Below are positions 9,077 through 17,713 of a stretch of 64,000 nucleotides of DNA, piece by piece (the stretch's first letter is position 1; every line of letters begins with the position of its first letter). Both the position numbers and the translations under genes were made by a program. The stretch is taken from NCBI RefSeq assembly GCF_014191355.1, contig NZ_JACHWM010000016.1, forward strand, positions 62,001-126,000, read 5' to 3'. The DNA comes from Methylobacterium sp. R2-1. Its GTDB lineage: Bacteria > Pseudomonadota > Alphaproteobacteria > Rhizobiales > Beijerinckiaceae. Below the pieces are notes generated by a model. The model searched no databases, was not told the DNA's origin, and worked only from the letters and a program-made list of their open reading frames with translations.

Positions 9077-9766
9077 ATGAACGCGCCGGTCAGCAGCCCC
9101 GTGATGAAAGCGGCGTCGAGTAAGGGCGGTCCTGTCCCCGTCCTGGTCATCGACGATCACCCGATCGTCCTGCAGGGCTGTCGCCGTGTGCTGGAGGATG
9201 CCGGGATCGAGACCGTGGTGGAGGCGACCGGCGTCGTCTCCGGCTACCGCGCCTTCCACCGCCTGCGCCCGCCGGTGGTGATCTGCGATCTGACCTTCCA
9301 GGGCAGCGGGCTCGCCGGCCTCGCTCTGATCCGGCGCATGCGCGCCATCGAGCCCGAGACCCGTGTTCTCGTCTTCTCGATGCACAACGATCCGGTCATC
9401 GTCTCCCGCGCACTGGAGGCCGGAGCGCTCGGCTACGTGCTCAAGGACCATGCCTCGAACGAACTGTTTCAGGCCTTCGATCGGGTGCGTGCGGGCGAGG
9501 TCTACCTCGACCGTCGTCTCGCCACCGAGGTCGCCATGCTGCGCGCCGATCCGCGCCGCACCCCGGAGACCCAGCTCACCCCGCGCGAGCAGCAGATCCT
9601 CGCCCGTCTGGCGCAGGGCAAGTCCTACGGCGCCATCGCCGCCGACCTCTCGGTCAGCTACAAGACCGTGACCAATGCCTGCTCGCAGATGCGCCAGAAG
9701 CTCAAGGTGCGCACGCTCGCCGAGTTGATCCATGTGGCGGTGACGCAGGCCCAGCGGCAGGGCTAG
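9077..9766 (+). CDS. Response regulator, NarL/FixJ family
   Basis: A protein of 229 residues with an N-terminal receiver domain (V-I-D-D-H-P-I-V-L-Q-G, phospho-acceptor in V-V-I-C-D-L-T) and a C-terminal LuxR-type helix-turn-helix (L-T-P-R-E-Q-Q-I-L-A-R-L-A-Q-G-K, then S-Y-K-T-V-T-N). It should receive phosphate from the histidine kinase encoded 10 bases upstream and bind promoter DNA. The ATG at 9077 begins MNAPVSSP and leaves a short linker before the receiver; longer readings would run inside the kinase gene. Target genes are unknown; the next gene is tenA in the same direction. Confidence 0.92.
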   Translation: MNAPVSSPVMKAASSKGGPVPVLVIDDHPIVLQGCRRVLEDAGIETVVEATGVVSGYRAFHRLRPPVVICDLTFQGSGLAGLALIRRMRAIEPETRVLVFSMHNDPVIVSRALEAGALGYVLKDHASNELFQAFDRVRAGEVYLDRRLATEVAMLRADPRRTPETQLTPREQQILARLAQGKSYGAIAADLSVSYKTVTNACSQMRQKLKVRTLAELIHVAVTQAQRQG

Positions 9767-9793
9767 TTCTTTTCGAGCGACGGAGCGCTGTTC

Positions 9794-10477
9794 TTGGCCG
9801 ACACCCCCTCTGCCCGGCGCTTCTCGGAGGAAGCCTGGGTCCGCAATCTCGCGGCCTACGAGGCCATCCGCACGATGCCGTTCAACGCTGAGCTCGCGGA
9901 CGGCTCTCTGAGTTCCGAGCGCTTCCGCCGCTACATCGTGCAGGACGCACACTACCTCATCGGCTTCGGCCGGGCGCTGGCGCTCGCCGCCGCCAAGGCG
10001 CCGCACCCCGACCGGATCGTGCAGTTCGCCCGCGGCGCCGAGACTGCCATCGTGGTCGAGCGGGCGCTGCACGGCGGCTTCTTCCGGGAGTACGGCATCG
10101 ATGCCGGGACCTTTGCGGCCACGCCGCTCTCGCCCGCTTGCGACCACTATGTCGCGTGGCTGACGGCCTCGGCCTTTGCTGAGCCCTACGAGGTCGTGCT
10201 CGGGGCGCTCCTACCCTGTTTCTGGATCTACGCGGAGGTCGGTCGCGACATCTTCTCCCGCGCGAGGCCGGACAATTCCTACCGTGCCTGGATCGACACC
10301 TATGCCGGCGAGGAGTTCGGCGAGGCGGTGGCCGCGATGATCGCCGCGACCGACGAGGCCGCGGCGGATGCCTCGCCTTCCTTACGCGCCCGCATGCACG
10401 CGGCCTACGCCCACGCCACCCGCCTCGAATACGGGTTCTGGGATGGGGCCTACCGCGACGTTTCCTGGCCGCTGTGA
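9794..10477 (+). CDS. tenA: TenA family thiaminase II / aminopyrimidine hydrolase
   Basis: A protein of 227 residues of the TenA/THI-4/PqqC fold. TenA salvages the pyrimidine half of thiamine by hydrolysing aminopyrimidine or degraded thiamine. Family marks are L-A-D-G-S-L near residue 36, Y-I-V-Q-D-A-H-Y-L, the cysteine-bearing S-P-A-C-D-H-Y that supplies the catalytic nucleophile in this class, T-Y-A-G-E-E-F and the C-terminal E-Y-G-F-W-D-G-A-Y with the catalytic glutamate. It begins at TTG with CGGAGCG eight bases upstream. The gap to the regulator gene is 27 bases, so they may be cotranscribed. PqqC was considered and set aside because it lacks this cysteine pattern. Confidence 0.85.
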   Translation: MADTPSARRFSEEAWVRNLAAYEAIRTMPFNAELADGSLSSERFRRYIVQDAHYLIGFGRALALAAAKAPHPDRIVQFARGAETAIVVERALHGGFFREYGIDAGTFAATPLSPACDHYVAWLTASAFAEPYEVVLGALLPCFWIYAEVGRDIFSRARPDNSYRAWIDTYAGEEFGEAVAAMIAATDEAAADASPSLRARMHAAYAHATRLEYGFWDGAYRDVSWPL

Positions 10478-10639
10478 CCTGAATCCGACAGCGAGCCGAT
10501 ACATCTTGGCCGCTTCCTTGCACGGTATTGTCACAGCCGGCCGTTGCGCGCGCGCCGGTTTCGCGGTTGATCTATCAGATGTGACATCGTGCAGGCCCTC
10601 TTACGAGGGACGGGGTCATCGAACGGGGGTGGGACGGAT

Positions 10640-12130
10640 ATGGCGTCAGGCTTGGCGAGTGATCTCTTTCGGATCAAGACGCTGGAACGGCTCAATGCCG
10701 ACGCCGAATCCGGTGAGAACAAGCTGGAACGCCATCTCGGCCCCTGGAGCCTGATCGGCCTCGGCATCGGCGCGGTGATCGGCGCCGGCCTGTTCTCGCT
10801 CACCGGCATCGCCGCGGCCGAGCATGCGGGCCCGGCGGTGACGCTCTCCTTCGCCATCGCGGCGATCGGCTGCGCGCTCGCCGGTATGTGCTACAGCGAG
10901 CTCGCTGGCATGATCCCGGTGGCGGGCTCCGCCTACACCTACACCTACGCCACGATGGGCGAGTTCCTCGCCTGGATCATCGGCTGGGATCTCGTGCTCG
11001 AATACGCGGTCGGCGCGGCCACCGTCTCGGTGAGCTGGTCGCGTTACGTCACGCGCTTCCTGCGCGACACGCTCGGCATCAATCTGCCGGGCTCCCTGGT
11101 GCACTCGCCCTTCGAGACCTACCAGCTCGCCGACGGCACGGCAGCGCATGGCCTCGTCAACCTGCCGGCGATCCTGATCGTGATCGCGGCCTCGGCCCTG
11201 CTCATCGTCGGCATCCGGTCGTCGGCCCGGGTCAACGGCGTGGTGGTGCTGATCAAGCTCGCCGTGGTGATCACCGTGATCGGGGTCGGCCTGTTCTATA
11301 TCAAGGCCCAGAACTACGACCCCTTCCTGCCGGCCAACACCGGCACCTTCGGCGAGTACGGCTGGAGCGGCGTGATGCGCGCGGCCGGCGTAGTGTTCTT
11401 CGCCTATGTCGGTTTCGACGCGGTCTCGACCGCGGCGCAGGAGGCGAAGAACCCCCAGCGCAACATGATGATCGGCATCCTGGGTTCGCTCGCGATCTGC
11501 ACGGCCCTCTACATCGCCTTCGCGGGCGTACTGACCGGTCTCGTCCACTACGACGCCATGCGGGGCGACGCCGCGCCGGTGAACACGGCGATCGCCGCGA
11601 CGCCCTATCCGTGGCTGAAGAGCCTCGTCACCTTCGGCGTGATCTGCGGCTTCTCGACCGTGATCCTCGTGCTGCTGCTCGGCCAGAGCCGGGTGTTCTA
11701 CTCCATGTCCAAGGACCGCCTGCTGCCGGGCTTCTTCTCGGCGATCCATCCGAAGTGGAAGACGCCCTACCGCTCGAACCTGTTCTTCATGGTGTTCACC
11801 AGCGCGCTCGGCGGCTTCCTGCCGATCTCGCAGCTCGGCCACATGACGAGCATCGGCACCCTGCTCGCCTTCATCCTCGTCTGCGCCGGTGTCGTCATCC
11901 TGCGCCGCACCCAGCCCGATGCACCGCGTGCCTACCGCACGCCGCTGGTGCCGTTCGTGCCGATCCTCGGCGCGCTGTTCTGCCTGGGCATGATGCTCTC
12001 GCTCGACGGCGACACGTGGCTGCGCCTGATCATCTGGCTCGCGATCGGCCTCGTGATCTACTTCGCCTGGAGCCGCAAGCACAGCCGCATCGGCCGCGAG
12101 GAGGGCGCGAGCGTGACGACGGCGATCTGA
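10640..12130 (+). CDS. APC family amino-acid permease
   Basis: A protein of 496 residues with about 12 hydrophobic helices, of the cationic-amino-acid-transporter branch of the APC superfamily (YfnA-like). The first helix has the family motif G-L-G-I-G-A-V-I-G-A-G-L-F-S-L-T-G. The second has C-Y-S-E-L-A-G-M-I-P-V-A-G-S-A-Y-T-Y. It should import an amino acid by cation symport or exchange across the inner membrane; the substrate cannot be read from sequence. The start at 10640 (MASGLASDLFRIK) has GGGACGG directly upstream, better than the earlier in-frame start. Confidence 0.9.
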   Translation: MASGLASDLFRIKTLERLNADAESGENKLERHLGPWSLIGLGIGAVIGAGLFSLTGIAAAEHAGPAVTLSFAIAAIGCALAGMCYSELAGMIPVAGSAYTYTYATMGEFLAWIIGWDLVLEYAVGAATVSVSWSRYVTRFLRDTLGINLPGSLVHSPFETYQLADGTAAHGLVNLPAILIVIAASALLIVGIRSSARVNGVVVLIKLAVVITVIGVGLFYIKAQNYDPFLPANTGTFGEYGWSGVMRAAGVVFFAYVGFDAVSTAAQEAKNPQRNMMIGILGSLAICTALYIAFAGVLTGLVHYDAMRGDAAPVNTAIAATPYPWLKSLVTFGVICGFSTVILVLLLGQSRVFYSMSKDRLLPGFFSAIHPKWKTPYRSNLFFMVFTSALGGFLPISQLGHMTSIGTLLAFILVCAGVVILRRTQPDAPRAYRTPLVPFVPILGALFCLGMMLSLDGDTWLRLIIWLAIGLVIYFAWSRKHSRIGREEGASVTTAI

Positions 12131-12253
12131 ACCCTGCCCGAGACCGGCCACTCGCATCGCTGCGAGGGGCCGCCTCTCTCAATCAGGTCAGCCATCTCGG
12201 AGTAAGCGTCGCCGTGCAACGCGTGGCGCTGAGCCGCGGTGACTTCCCGGCCA

Positions 12254-13159
12254 TCAGGCCCGGCGAGCCAGCGCCAGCATCGGCGGTTCGGCAAGGCCGA
12301 TGAGGGGACGGCCCACCTCGATCGACTGGCGCTCGCGGGCGATGAAGGCCGTCGGCATCTCGGCCTGCATCTCGGCCTCGACCTTGCGCAGTTGCACGTC
12401 CGAATGGGCGGGGTGCAGGTGGATGATGGCGAGTGCCTTGGCACCCGCCCCCTTGGCCAGCTCGACGCCCTTCTGCCAGGTCGAGTGGCCCCAGCCTTTG
12501 CAGCAGGGATACTCGCCCTCGGTGAACATGCCGTCGTAGACGAGGAGGTCGGCACCCTCGACGAAGCGGCACAGTTCCGGGTCGGGCCAGTTCGCGCCGT
12601 GCTCGATGTCGCTGATCACGCAGAGGCGCTTGCCGCCGTAATCGAAGCGGTAGCCGGTCGAGCCCTGCGGGTGGTCGAGCAGGATCGTGTCGACGCGGAT
12701 GCCGTCGGCGAAGGTCAGCGGCTCGCCCGCTTTGAAACCGTGATGCCGGAACGTGCAGGGCAGCACGTCGAGGGTCACCGGAAAGAGCGGCGGCGAGAAC
12801 AGCCGGTCGAGCGCGTCCTGCGCGCTGGCGCCGTCGAGATTCCCGCAATAGGTGTGGATCGTGTGGTCGCAGTTCATCACCGCCGGCTTGAAGAAGGGCA
12901 GGCCGGCCGTGTGGTCGAGATGGAGGTGGCTGAACAGCAGGTCGATGTCCTGCGGCAGCGCCTCGCGGCAGCTGCGCCCGAAGGCGCCGAGCCCCGAGCC
13001 GGCATCGATGACGAACAGGCGATCCCCGCAGCGGATCTCCAGGCACGGCGTATTGCCGCCGAACTCGGCGGTCTCAGGGCCACTGACCGGCGTGGAGCCG
13101 CGTACGCCCCAGAAACGCAGGACGAGGGCGTCGTCCTTGGCTGGATATGGCAGGGTCAT
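12254..13159 (-). CDS. Metallo-beta-lactamase-fold hydrolase
   Basis: A protein of 301 residues that starts with the strand F-W-G-V-R-G-S-T-P-V and then F-G-G-N-T-P-C-L-E. The metal motif is S-H-L-H-L-D-H, with further ligands likely in L-L-D-H-P-Q-G-S-T, S-D-I-E-H and I-I-H-L-H-P-A-H. This arrangement is typical of the phosphodiesterase-like branch (PhnP, RNase Z and cyclic-nucleotide phosphodiesterases), so a phosphodiester is the likely substrate. It is read as a single gene with no partner overlapping it. The start MTLPYPAK at 13159 fits the fold's first strand; upstream codons have no family similarity. Confidence 0.85.
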   Translation of the reverse strand: MTLPYPAKDDALVLRFWGVRGSTPVSGPETAEFGGNTPCLEIRCGDRLFVIDAGSGLGAFGRSCREALPQDIDLLFSHLHLDHTAGLPFFKPAVMNCDHTIHTYCGNLDGASAQDALDRLFSPPLFPVTLDVLPCTFRHHGFKAGEPLTFADGIRVDTILLDHPQGSTGYRFDYGGKRLCVISDIEHGANWPDPELCRFVEGADLLVYDGMFTEGEYPCCKGWGHSTWQKGVELAKGAGAKALAIIHLHPAHSDVQLRKVEAEMQAEMPTAFIARERQSIEVGRPLIGLAEPPMLALARRA

Positions 13160-13291
13160 GGATCGGCACCAATGCCCGGCTTCATGCCGGGCCTTCTCGG
13201 GTAGCAGCGGCGCCGCCGTGCGCATCCGCGCACGTCTTCGCGGCTGTCCTTCGGCCCCTCTTCGGGCACGGAGTGTACAGCGCTGAGATGG

Positions 13292-13329
13292 GGACCCGCC
13301 ATTCGGGTCCGTGTGCGTGCTCGCACACG
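13292..13329. terminator. Two adjacent perfect hairpins
   Basis: Two inverted repeats abut: a 7-bp stem with a 5-base loop (13292-13310) and an 8-bp stem with a 4-base loop (13310-13329). They lie between the 3' end of the L,D-transpeptidase-like gene and the start of the hydrolase gene, both on the minus strand. There is no T-run on the minus side. They probably end or slow transcription between the two genes. Confidence 0.4.
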
Positions 13330-13349
13330 CCGTTTTGAGGAGGTCCAAG

Positions 13350-14570
13350 TCAGCGCTGCGCCACCTTCTCAATCGAGGGTTGTGAAAGCGTGAATTCAGG
13401 CGGGGGCATCTCCGCCTCGATGGCAGCGCGGGTCAGGCTCGTCCAAGTCTGTGCGTAGCGCGCGACGCGTGCCGCGAAGCGGTCCGTCCCAACCTCGTAG
13501 GGCGGCACGAAATCCGCGGTCCGCACCGCGAGGGATGGACTGTCGCGGCCGATCCAGGCGGCCCAAACCGCTTCCGGCACGGAAGGCGGAGGGGGCGGCC
13601 TGCGGCGGCCGGGGATCAGCACGACCTCCTGGCCGGCATAGGCCAAAGCCTCCGGACGGCTGATGTCGCCGACCGGAAAACCCTGGCGGATCCGCGCGGC
13701 CCAGAAGGCGTGCTGCCCGCCGTCGGAATAGGTCGTGCGCACGGCCGCGGCGCCCTCCTCGACCAGGGTGGCGATGCGGTCGGTCTCGTCCTTGTGCAGG
13801 GCGACGAAGGCCGCCTCCTTGGCCGGATCTGGCGAGGGGGCGAAGACGTAGCGTCCGCCCGACACACTCACGACCGGCTCCTCGCCGGTCGCCTCGAAGC
13901 GGTCGGAGCCCTCCTTCAGTTGGCGCCAGAAGGCGATGTTCGGGTCGGTGCGGTGCCGGGCCATGTTCGCGGCGGTCATGCGGAACGGGAAAGACTGGAA
14001 CTGAAACGCGCGCTGCCCCCCGGAGAATGCCTCACGGGCAATGGAAAACAGTTCTCCCGCCACCGCATCTGTCATGGCGAAGCAGCCCATGGAGGAACAT
14101 ACGCCGTGGACCATCACCGCCGAGCCCGTGGAGCCGTGCGCCCGGTCGTAGGCATTGGGGTAGCCGACATCGAAGGAGAGATAGTAGCGCGAGTTCGGGT
14201 TCATCTGGCTCTTGGCCACGGTGTAGAACCCTTCCGGCGTCTGCCGGTCGCCTGTCTTGGTCTTCGGCCCGAGTTGCCCCGACCAACGGCAGATCGGATA
14301 GGTCTTGATCGGCACGTAGCGGCCGGCTGCGTTGCGCTTCCAGACCTCGATCTCGGATTCCTTCTTGTAGGCCCGCACCACGATCGGCGCGGCGGCATCG
14401 GTGCCGCGGGCGGCCATCAGTGCCAGAGTGGATGCCGGAATTGGTGCGTTGGCCTTATCGGCCCGCGCGGTCGCGTCCGAGAGGGCGACGATCAGCAGCC
14501 CGATCATCGCCGGCACGAAGGTGCGGAGGAGAGACCTCAACAAGCGTCCAGGGCCGTTCGGGGAAAGCAT
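13350..14570 (-). CDS. YafK-type L,D-transpeptidase-fold protein, exported
   Basis: A protein of 406 residues with an N-terminal hydrophobic segment (FVPAMIGLLIVALSDATARA) that looks like a signal peptide. The YkuD domain covers about residues 60-190. Its catalytic region is MVHGVCSSMGCFAMTD, matching the H-G-x-x-x-S-x-G-C motif with the active cysteine. This motif form is that of the YafK/DpaA branch, whose E. coli member removes lipoprotein Lpp from peptidoglycan. About 200 further residues of unknown function follow, with a run of prolines. The likely role is cell-wall cross-link editing in the periplasm. Confidence 0.85.
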   Translation of the reverse strand: MLSPNGPGRLLRSLLRTFVPAMIGLLIVALSDATARADKANAPIPASTLALMAARGTDAAAPIVVRAYKKESEIEVWKRNAAGRYVPIKTYPICRWSGQLGPKTKTGDRQTPEGFYTVAKSQMNPNSRYYLSFDVGYPNAYDRAHGSTGSAVMVHGVCSSMGCFAMTDAVAGELFSIAREAFSGGQRAFQFQSFPFRMTAANMARHRTDPNIAFWRQLKEGSDRFEATGEEPVVSVSGGRYVFAPSPDPAKEAAFVALHKDETDRIATLVEEGAAAVRTTYSDGGQHAFWAARIRQGFPVGDISRPEALAYAGQEVVLIPGRRRPPPPPSVPEAVWAAWIGRDSPSLAVRTADFVPPYEVGTDRFAARVARYAQTWTSLTRAAIEAEMPPPEFTLSQPSIEKVAQR

Positions 14571-14671
14571 GCACCGTCTCGATCGAGGCCGGGTTTGACC
14601 GGCGGCGCCCGCGGGCGACGGAACCGGATTGTGCCCAAGCTTTGGGGCGGTTTTGCGGGAAACGGAAGCCG

Positions 14672-17281
14672 TCAGGCGGGGATCGCGGCCGTTTCCAGCG
14701 GATCACCCGCCACCACGGTGTTCCGCTCCACCCGCAGCACGGCGTCGAACGGCGCCTGCCGCTTCAGGGTGTCCTCGTCGGGCAGGCAGACGATGAGGGC
14801 CGCACCCGCGCGCAGTGCCCGCAGGCGCTCGATTCGGGCGGTGATCTCGTCGGGCTTGCGGTCGTCGAGCGAGAGGCCGACCACGAGGATGTCTGGGCGC
14901 CGCACGAGGCAGCGCACGAACTCGATCGCCACCCGCTCGCGCGGGCCGAGGGCGCCCTCCCCCAGAACCGCGCGCTGGCCCTGGCCGGCCACGGCGACGC
15001 CGGCCTCGATCCGGGCCGCGAGGCCGAGCCGGTAGACGGTGGGTTCGAGCCCCTGCTCGGCGAGCACCCGGCGCACCAGGGCGCGCACCCGTCCCTCGGC
15101 GCCCGCCTCGCCTTGGGTGATACGCCCGAACAGCAGATTCTCCTCCAAGCTCGCGGCGGCCGTGAGCCGAGAGGGATCGTAGAACTCGACCTTCTCGCGA
15201 TAGCGCGGCGGCAGCATCGCCGCGAAGGAGTGGCGGGCGGCGACCAGACGCTCCTCGAGCGCCGCATCGATCAGGCCGAAGCGGTGACGCGTCTCGCTGT
15301 AGCGCAGCGCCAGCCCGATCAGCCGCTCGCGGTCGCGGTGGCCGGCGGGACCGCGCCGGAAACCGCGGGCCTCGGGCTGGCGCGCGACCAGATCCTCGAA
15401 ATAGCCCCGCTCCGCCGCTGGAAACAGCGAGAAGGTCTCGAACAGCGGATGATCGTCGGGCAAATCCGAAAAGATCTCGACGGTGGAGCGGGCGACCTGA
15501 AGCCCGACATCGACCAGCGTCCGGGTCAGATCCTCCGCTTCCAGCACGGCGCGGAGATAGGGATGCGCCGCGAGCCGCGCTTGCGAGAAGGCCGGGCTCA
15601 CCGCCTCGCCGAACAGGATGTTCTCGCCGATATCCGCCTGATGGTTGTAGCGGGCCGGGTCGAACGGCTCGACGAGGCGGGCCATGCCCTCGCTGGCCAG
15701 CGCGTCGCGGACGGCCCAGCGGGCAGCGACCACCGCCTGTGCCGTGGCGGGATCGTCCTCGGGATCGACGGACGCCTCCAGGCCCCGCTCGTAGACGAAG
15801 GCGTCGAGCCCGGTCAGCTTGAGGATGGCGATGCGCTCGGCGAGGCCCGACGCTTCCCGGTCGCCGCTGCGGGCGCCGTAGAGCAGGTTCTGGCGCAGCG
15901 TCCCCTCGATCAGGATCGCCTCGGAGCCGGCGAGCGCGATCCGCCGGGCGCGCTCGGCGGAGTCGAAGGCGCGCAGGTCGATGCCGCCATAGGTGACGGC
16001 CCCGGCTGTGGGCTCGATCTGCCCGGCGAGCAGGGCGGCGAGCGCCCGCGATCCGCTGCCGCGATGACCCACGATCGCCACATGCGCCGGCATCGGCAGG
16101 GCGAGGTCGACCCCGGTCAGTCGCTCGCCGCTGCCGGGATCGTAGGCGCCGACGCCGCGGGCGACGAGGGCGCCCGTCTCCGGGAACGGAGCTGCGCTGC
16201 GGGAGCGATCGCCCGGCAGGCGCGGATTGAGGGCATCCAAAGTCTCGGCGATGGTGCGGAACAGCGGGGAGACGACACGGTACTGGTTCCACAGGCGCAG
16301 GCTGATCGCGACCAGGGCAGCGGCCAGCGCGAAGGCGCCGGCGGCGGCGACCAGCGCTCCGGGCAGGACGTTGTCGGCCTCGGTGGCGGACTCGCCCTGC
16401 CACAGGGCGGTCGCGATGAGGAGGGCGGGCAGGATCACGACGAGGGCGAGCGCCGGGGCCCGGGCGTAGGCGAGCCGGGCCTCGGCCCGCACCAGCGCCG
16501 TGCGCGCCGCCCGCGCTCGCAGGCCGAGGCGCCGCCGCTCGAACGCTGCCGCCCCGTGGGCGCGCACGGCCGGCATCCGCCGGATCAGATCGCGCAGGCC
16601 CGCCTCCGTTGCGGCGGTGTCGGCCCGGCGCAGGCCGCGGCGGGCGGCGGTGCGGCTGGCGAGCAGGGCCCGGGCCAGCCCCACGGCGGCGAGCAGCAGG
16701 GCGATCACCGGGACGAGGCGCGGGGCGGCGAGTTCCGCCATGACGAGGGCGAGCAAGACCGCGGCCAGCGTCAGGCCGGGCACCACGATGCCGACCGCCG
16801 CGAGCGATCCCATCCGTGTCAGGGCTTGGCCGACGAGTCCGGGCAGTGCCCGCAGGTCCTCGCGGGCGCCGGGAGGCGAGGCCAGAATCGCCTCGGTGGC
16901 CCGCGTCCGCAGCCGCGCCGTGGCCCGGGCCTGGACGGAGAAGCACAGATAGGCGACCACCGCGCCGAGGGCGGCCAGAAGCAGGGCGGCGGCGGCGAGG
17001 AAACTCAGCGCGATCAGCGGCAGCTCGGTCGGCGAGAGGCTCCAGCCCTGGAACAGGATCGGCGCCTCGTTGCCGTGATGGCCCGGCAGCGGCAGGGCGA
17101 TCCGTAGAAAGGGCAGGACGTCCGGGCTGCTGCGGGTGAGGACCGCGATGAGGTCGCGCAGGCACAGCAGCACGAACAGCGCCAGCGGTCCGCCCAGACC
17201 CACCGCCAGCCCGAGCGCCGCCGCGTGCCGGCGCGGCGACGAGGCCCAGGCGAACCGGACGGGATTACGCTCCATCGGCAT
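14672..17281 (-). CDS. Degenerate ABC-exporter-like protein (permease plus altered NBD)
   Basis: About 869 residues. Residues up to about 360 form a membrane domain with several hydrophobic helices. The following ATPase part is altered. The Walker A region reads GHRGSGSR, without the invariant lysine (near residue 402). The signature-like L-G-P-R-E-R-V-A-I-E-F-V lies near residue 777, with a Walker-B-like D-I-L-V-V-G-L-S-L-D-D after it. Between them are three separate copies of the element that normally follows the Q-loop once: QNLLYG, ENILFG and ENLLFG. It looks like an expanded, possibly non-hydrolysing nucleotide-binding domain. The start was taken at the MPMERN pair, and transport activity is doubtful. 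Confidence 0.75.
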   Translation of the reverse strand: MPMERNPVRFAWASSPRRHAAALGLAVGLGGPLALFVLLCLRDLIAVLTRSSPDVLPFLRIALPLPGHHGNEAPILFQGWSLSPTELPLIALSFLAAAALLLAALGAVVAYLCFSVQARATARLRTRATEAILASPPGAREDLRALPGLVGQALTRMGSLAAVGIVVPGLTLAAVLLALVMAELAAPRLVPVIALLLAAVGLARALLASRTAARRGLRRADTAATEAGLRDLIRRMPAVRAHGAAAFERRRLGLRARAARTALVRAEARLAYARAPALALVVILPALLIATALWQGESATEADNVLPGALVAAAGAFALAAALVAISLRLWNQYRVVSPLFRTIAETLDALNPRLPGDRSRSAAPFPETGALVARGVGAYDPGSGERLTGVDLALPMPAHVAIVGHRGSGSRALAALLAGQIEPTAGAVTYGGIDLRAFDSAERARRIALAGSEAILIEGTLRQNLLYGARSGDREASGLAERIAILKLTGLDAFVYERGLEASVDPEDDPATAQAVVAARWAVRDALASEGMARLVEPFDPARYNHQADIGENILFGEAVSPAFSQARLAAHPYLRAVLEAEDLTRTLVDVGLQVARSTVEIFSDLPDDHPLFETFSLFPAAERGYFEDLVARQPEARGFRRGPAGHRDRERLIGLALRYSETRHRFGLIDAALEERLVAARHSFAAMLPPRYREKVEFYDPSRLTAAASLEENLLFGRITQGEAGAEGRVRALVRRVLAEQGLEPTVYRLGLAARIEAGVAVAGQGQRAVLGEGALGPRERVAIEFVRCLVRRPDILVVGLSLDDRKPDEITARIERLRALRAGAALIVCLPDEDTLKRQAPFDAVLRVERNTVVAGDPLETAAIPA

Positions 17282-17713
17282 TCCGAGCACCGGGCCGAGG
17301 CCTGCCAGGCGGGTTCGCTGCAGTGGGAAGCGGCATCGGAAGGACGTTACCGGTGAACTTGGGCTTCGGCGTTGTAAGGGGCGAGTCCGGCGGGCAGGCG
17401 CGTGAGGAAGCCGTGACGGACCGTCCTCTTCGCACGGAAACGTCGCGGCGCAAGCCCGCCCTGCCCGCGTGTCGCATTGCATTCCCGCGTGCGCGTTGCT
17501 CTTTGGTGCGGGAGAGCACATGGCGGGCGGGGCGTGCCTGCATCTTCCGCGCAGAGGGCCTGCCATTCGCGTGGTTCCCAGCCATTCCGTTCGGTGGGCC
17601 CATATTCTCCCCTCTCGACGGACGATGCCGGATGGTCGTGCGAGACATCCAAGCGCCTGCCCTATCCCTCCGGCTCCCTGGACGCCGGCGCTCTATGGCC
17701 GCCCGTTGAGCCG
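17282..17713. other. Intergenic region between divergent genes
   Basis: About 430 bases lie between the degenerate ABC protein and the ActC/ActD-like gene, which point away from each other. It should contain both promoters. Several reading frames are open here because of high GC, but none resembles a known protein or has a good ribosome binding site. Confidence 0.45.

Noticed and set aside
9794..10477. Reading the TenA-fold protein as PqqC
   Set aside because: The catalytic cysteine and the E-Y-G-F-W-D-G-A-Y end fit TenA. No other pqq gene is next to it.
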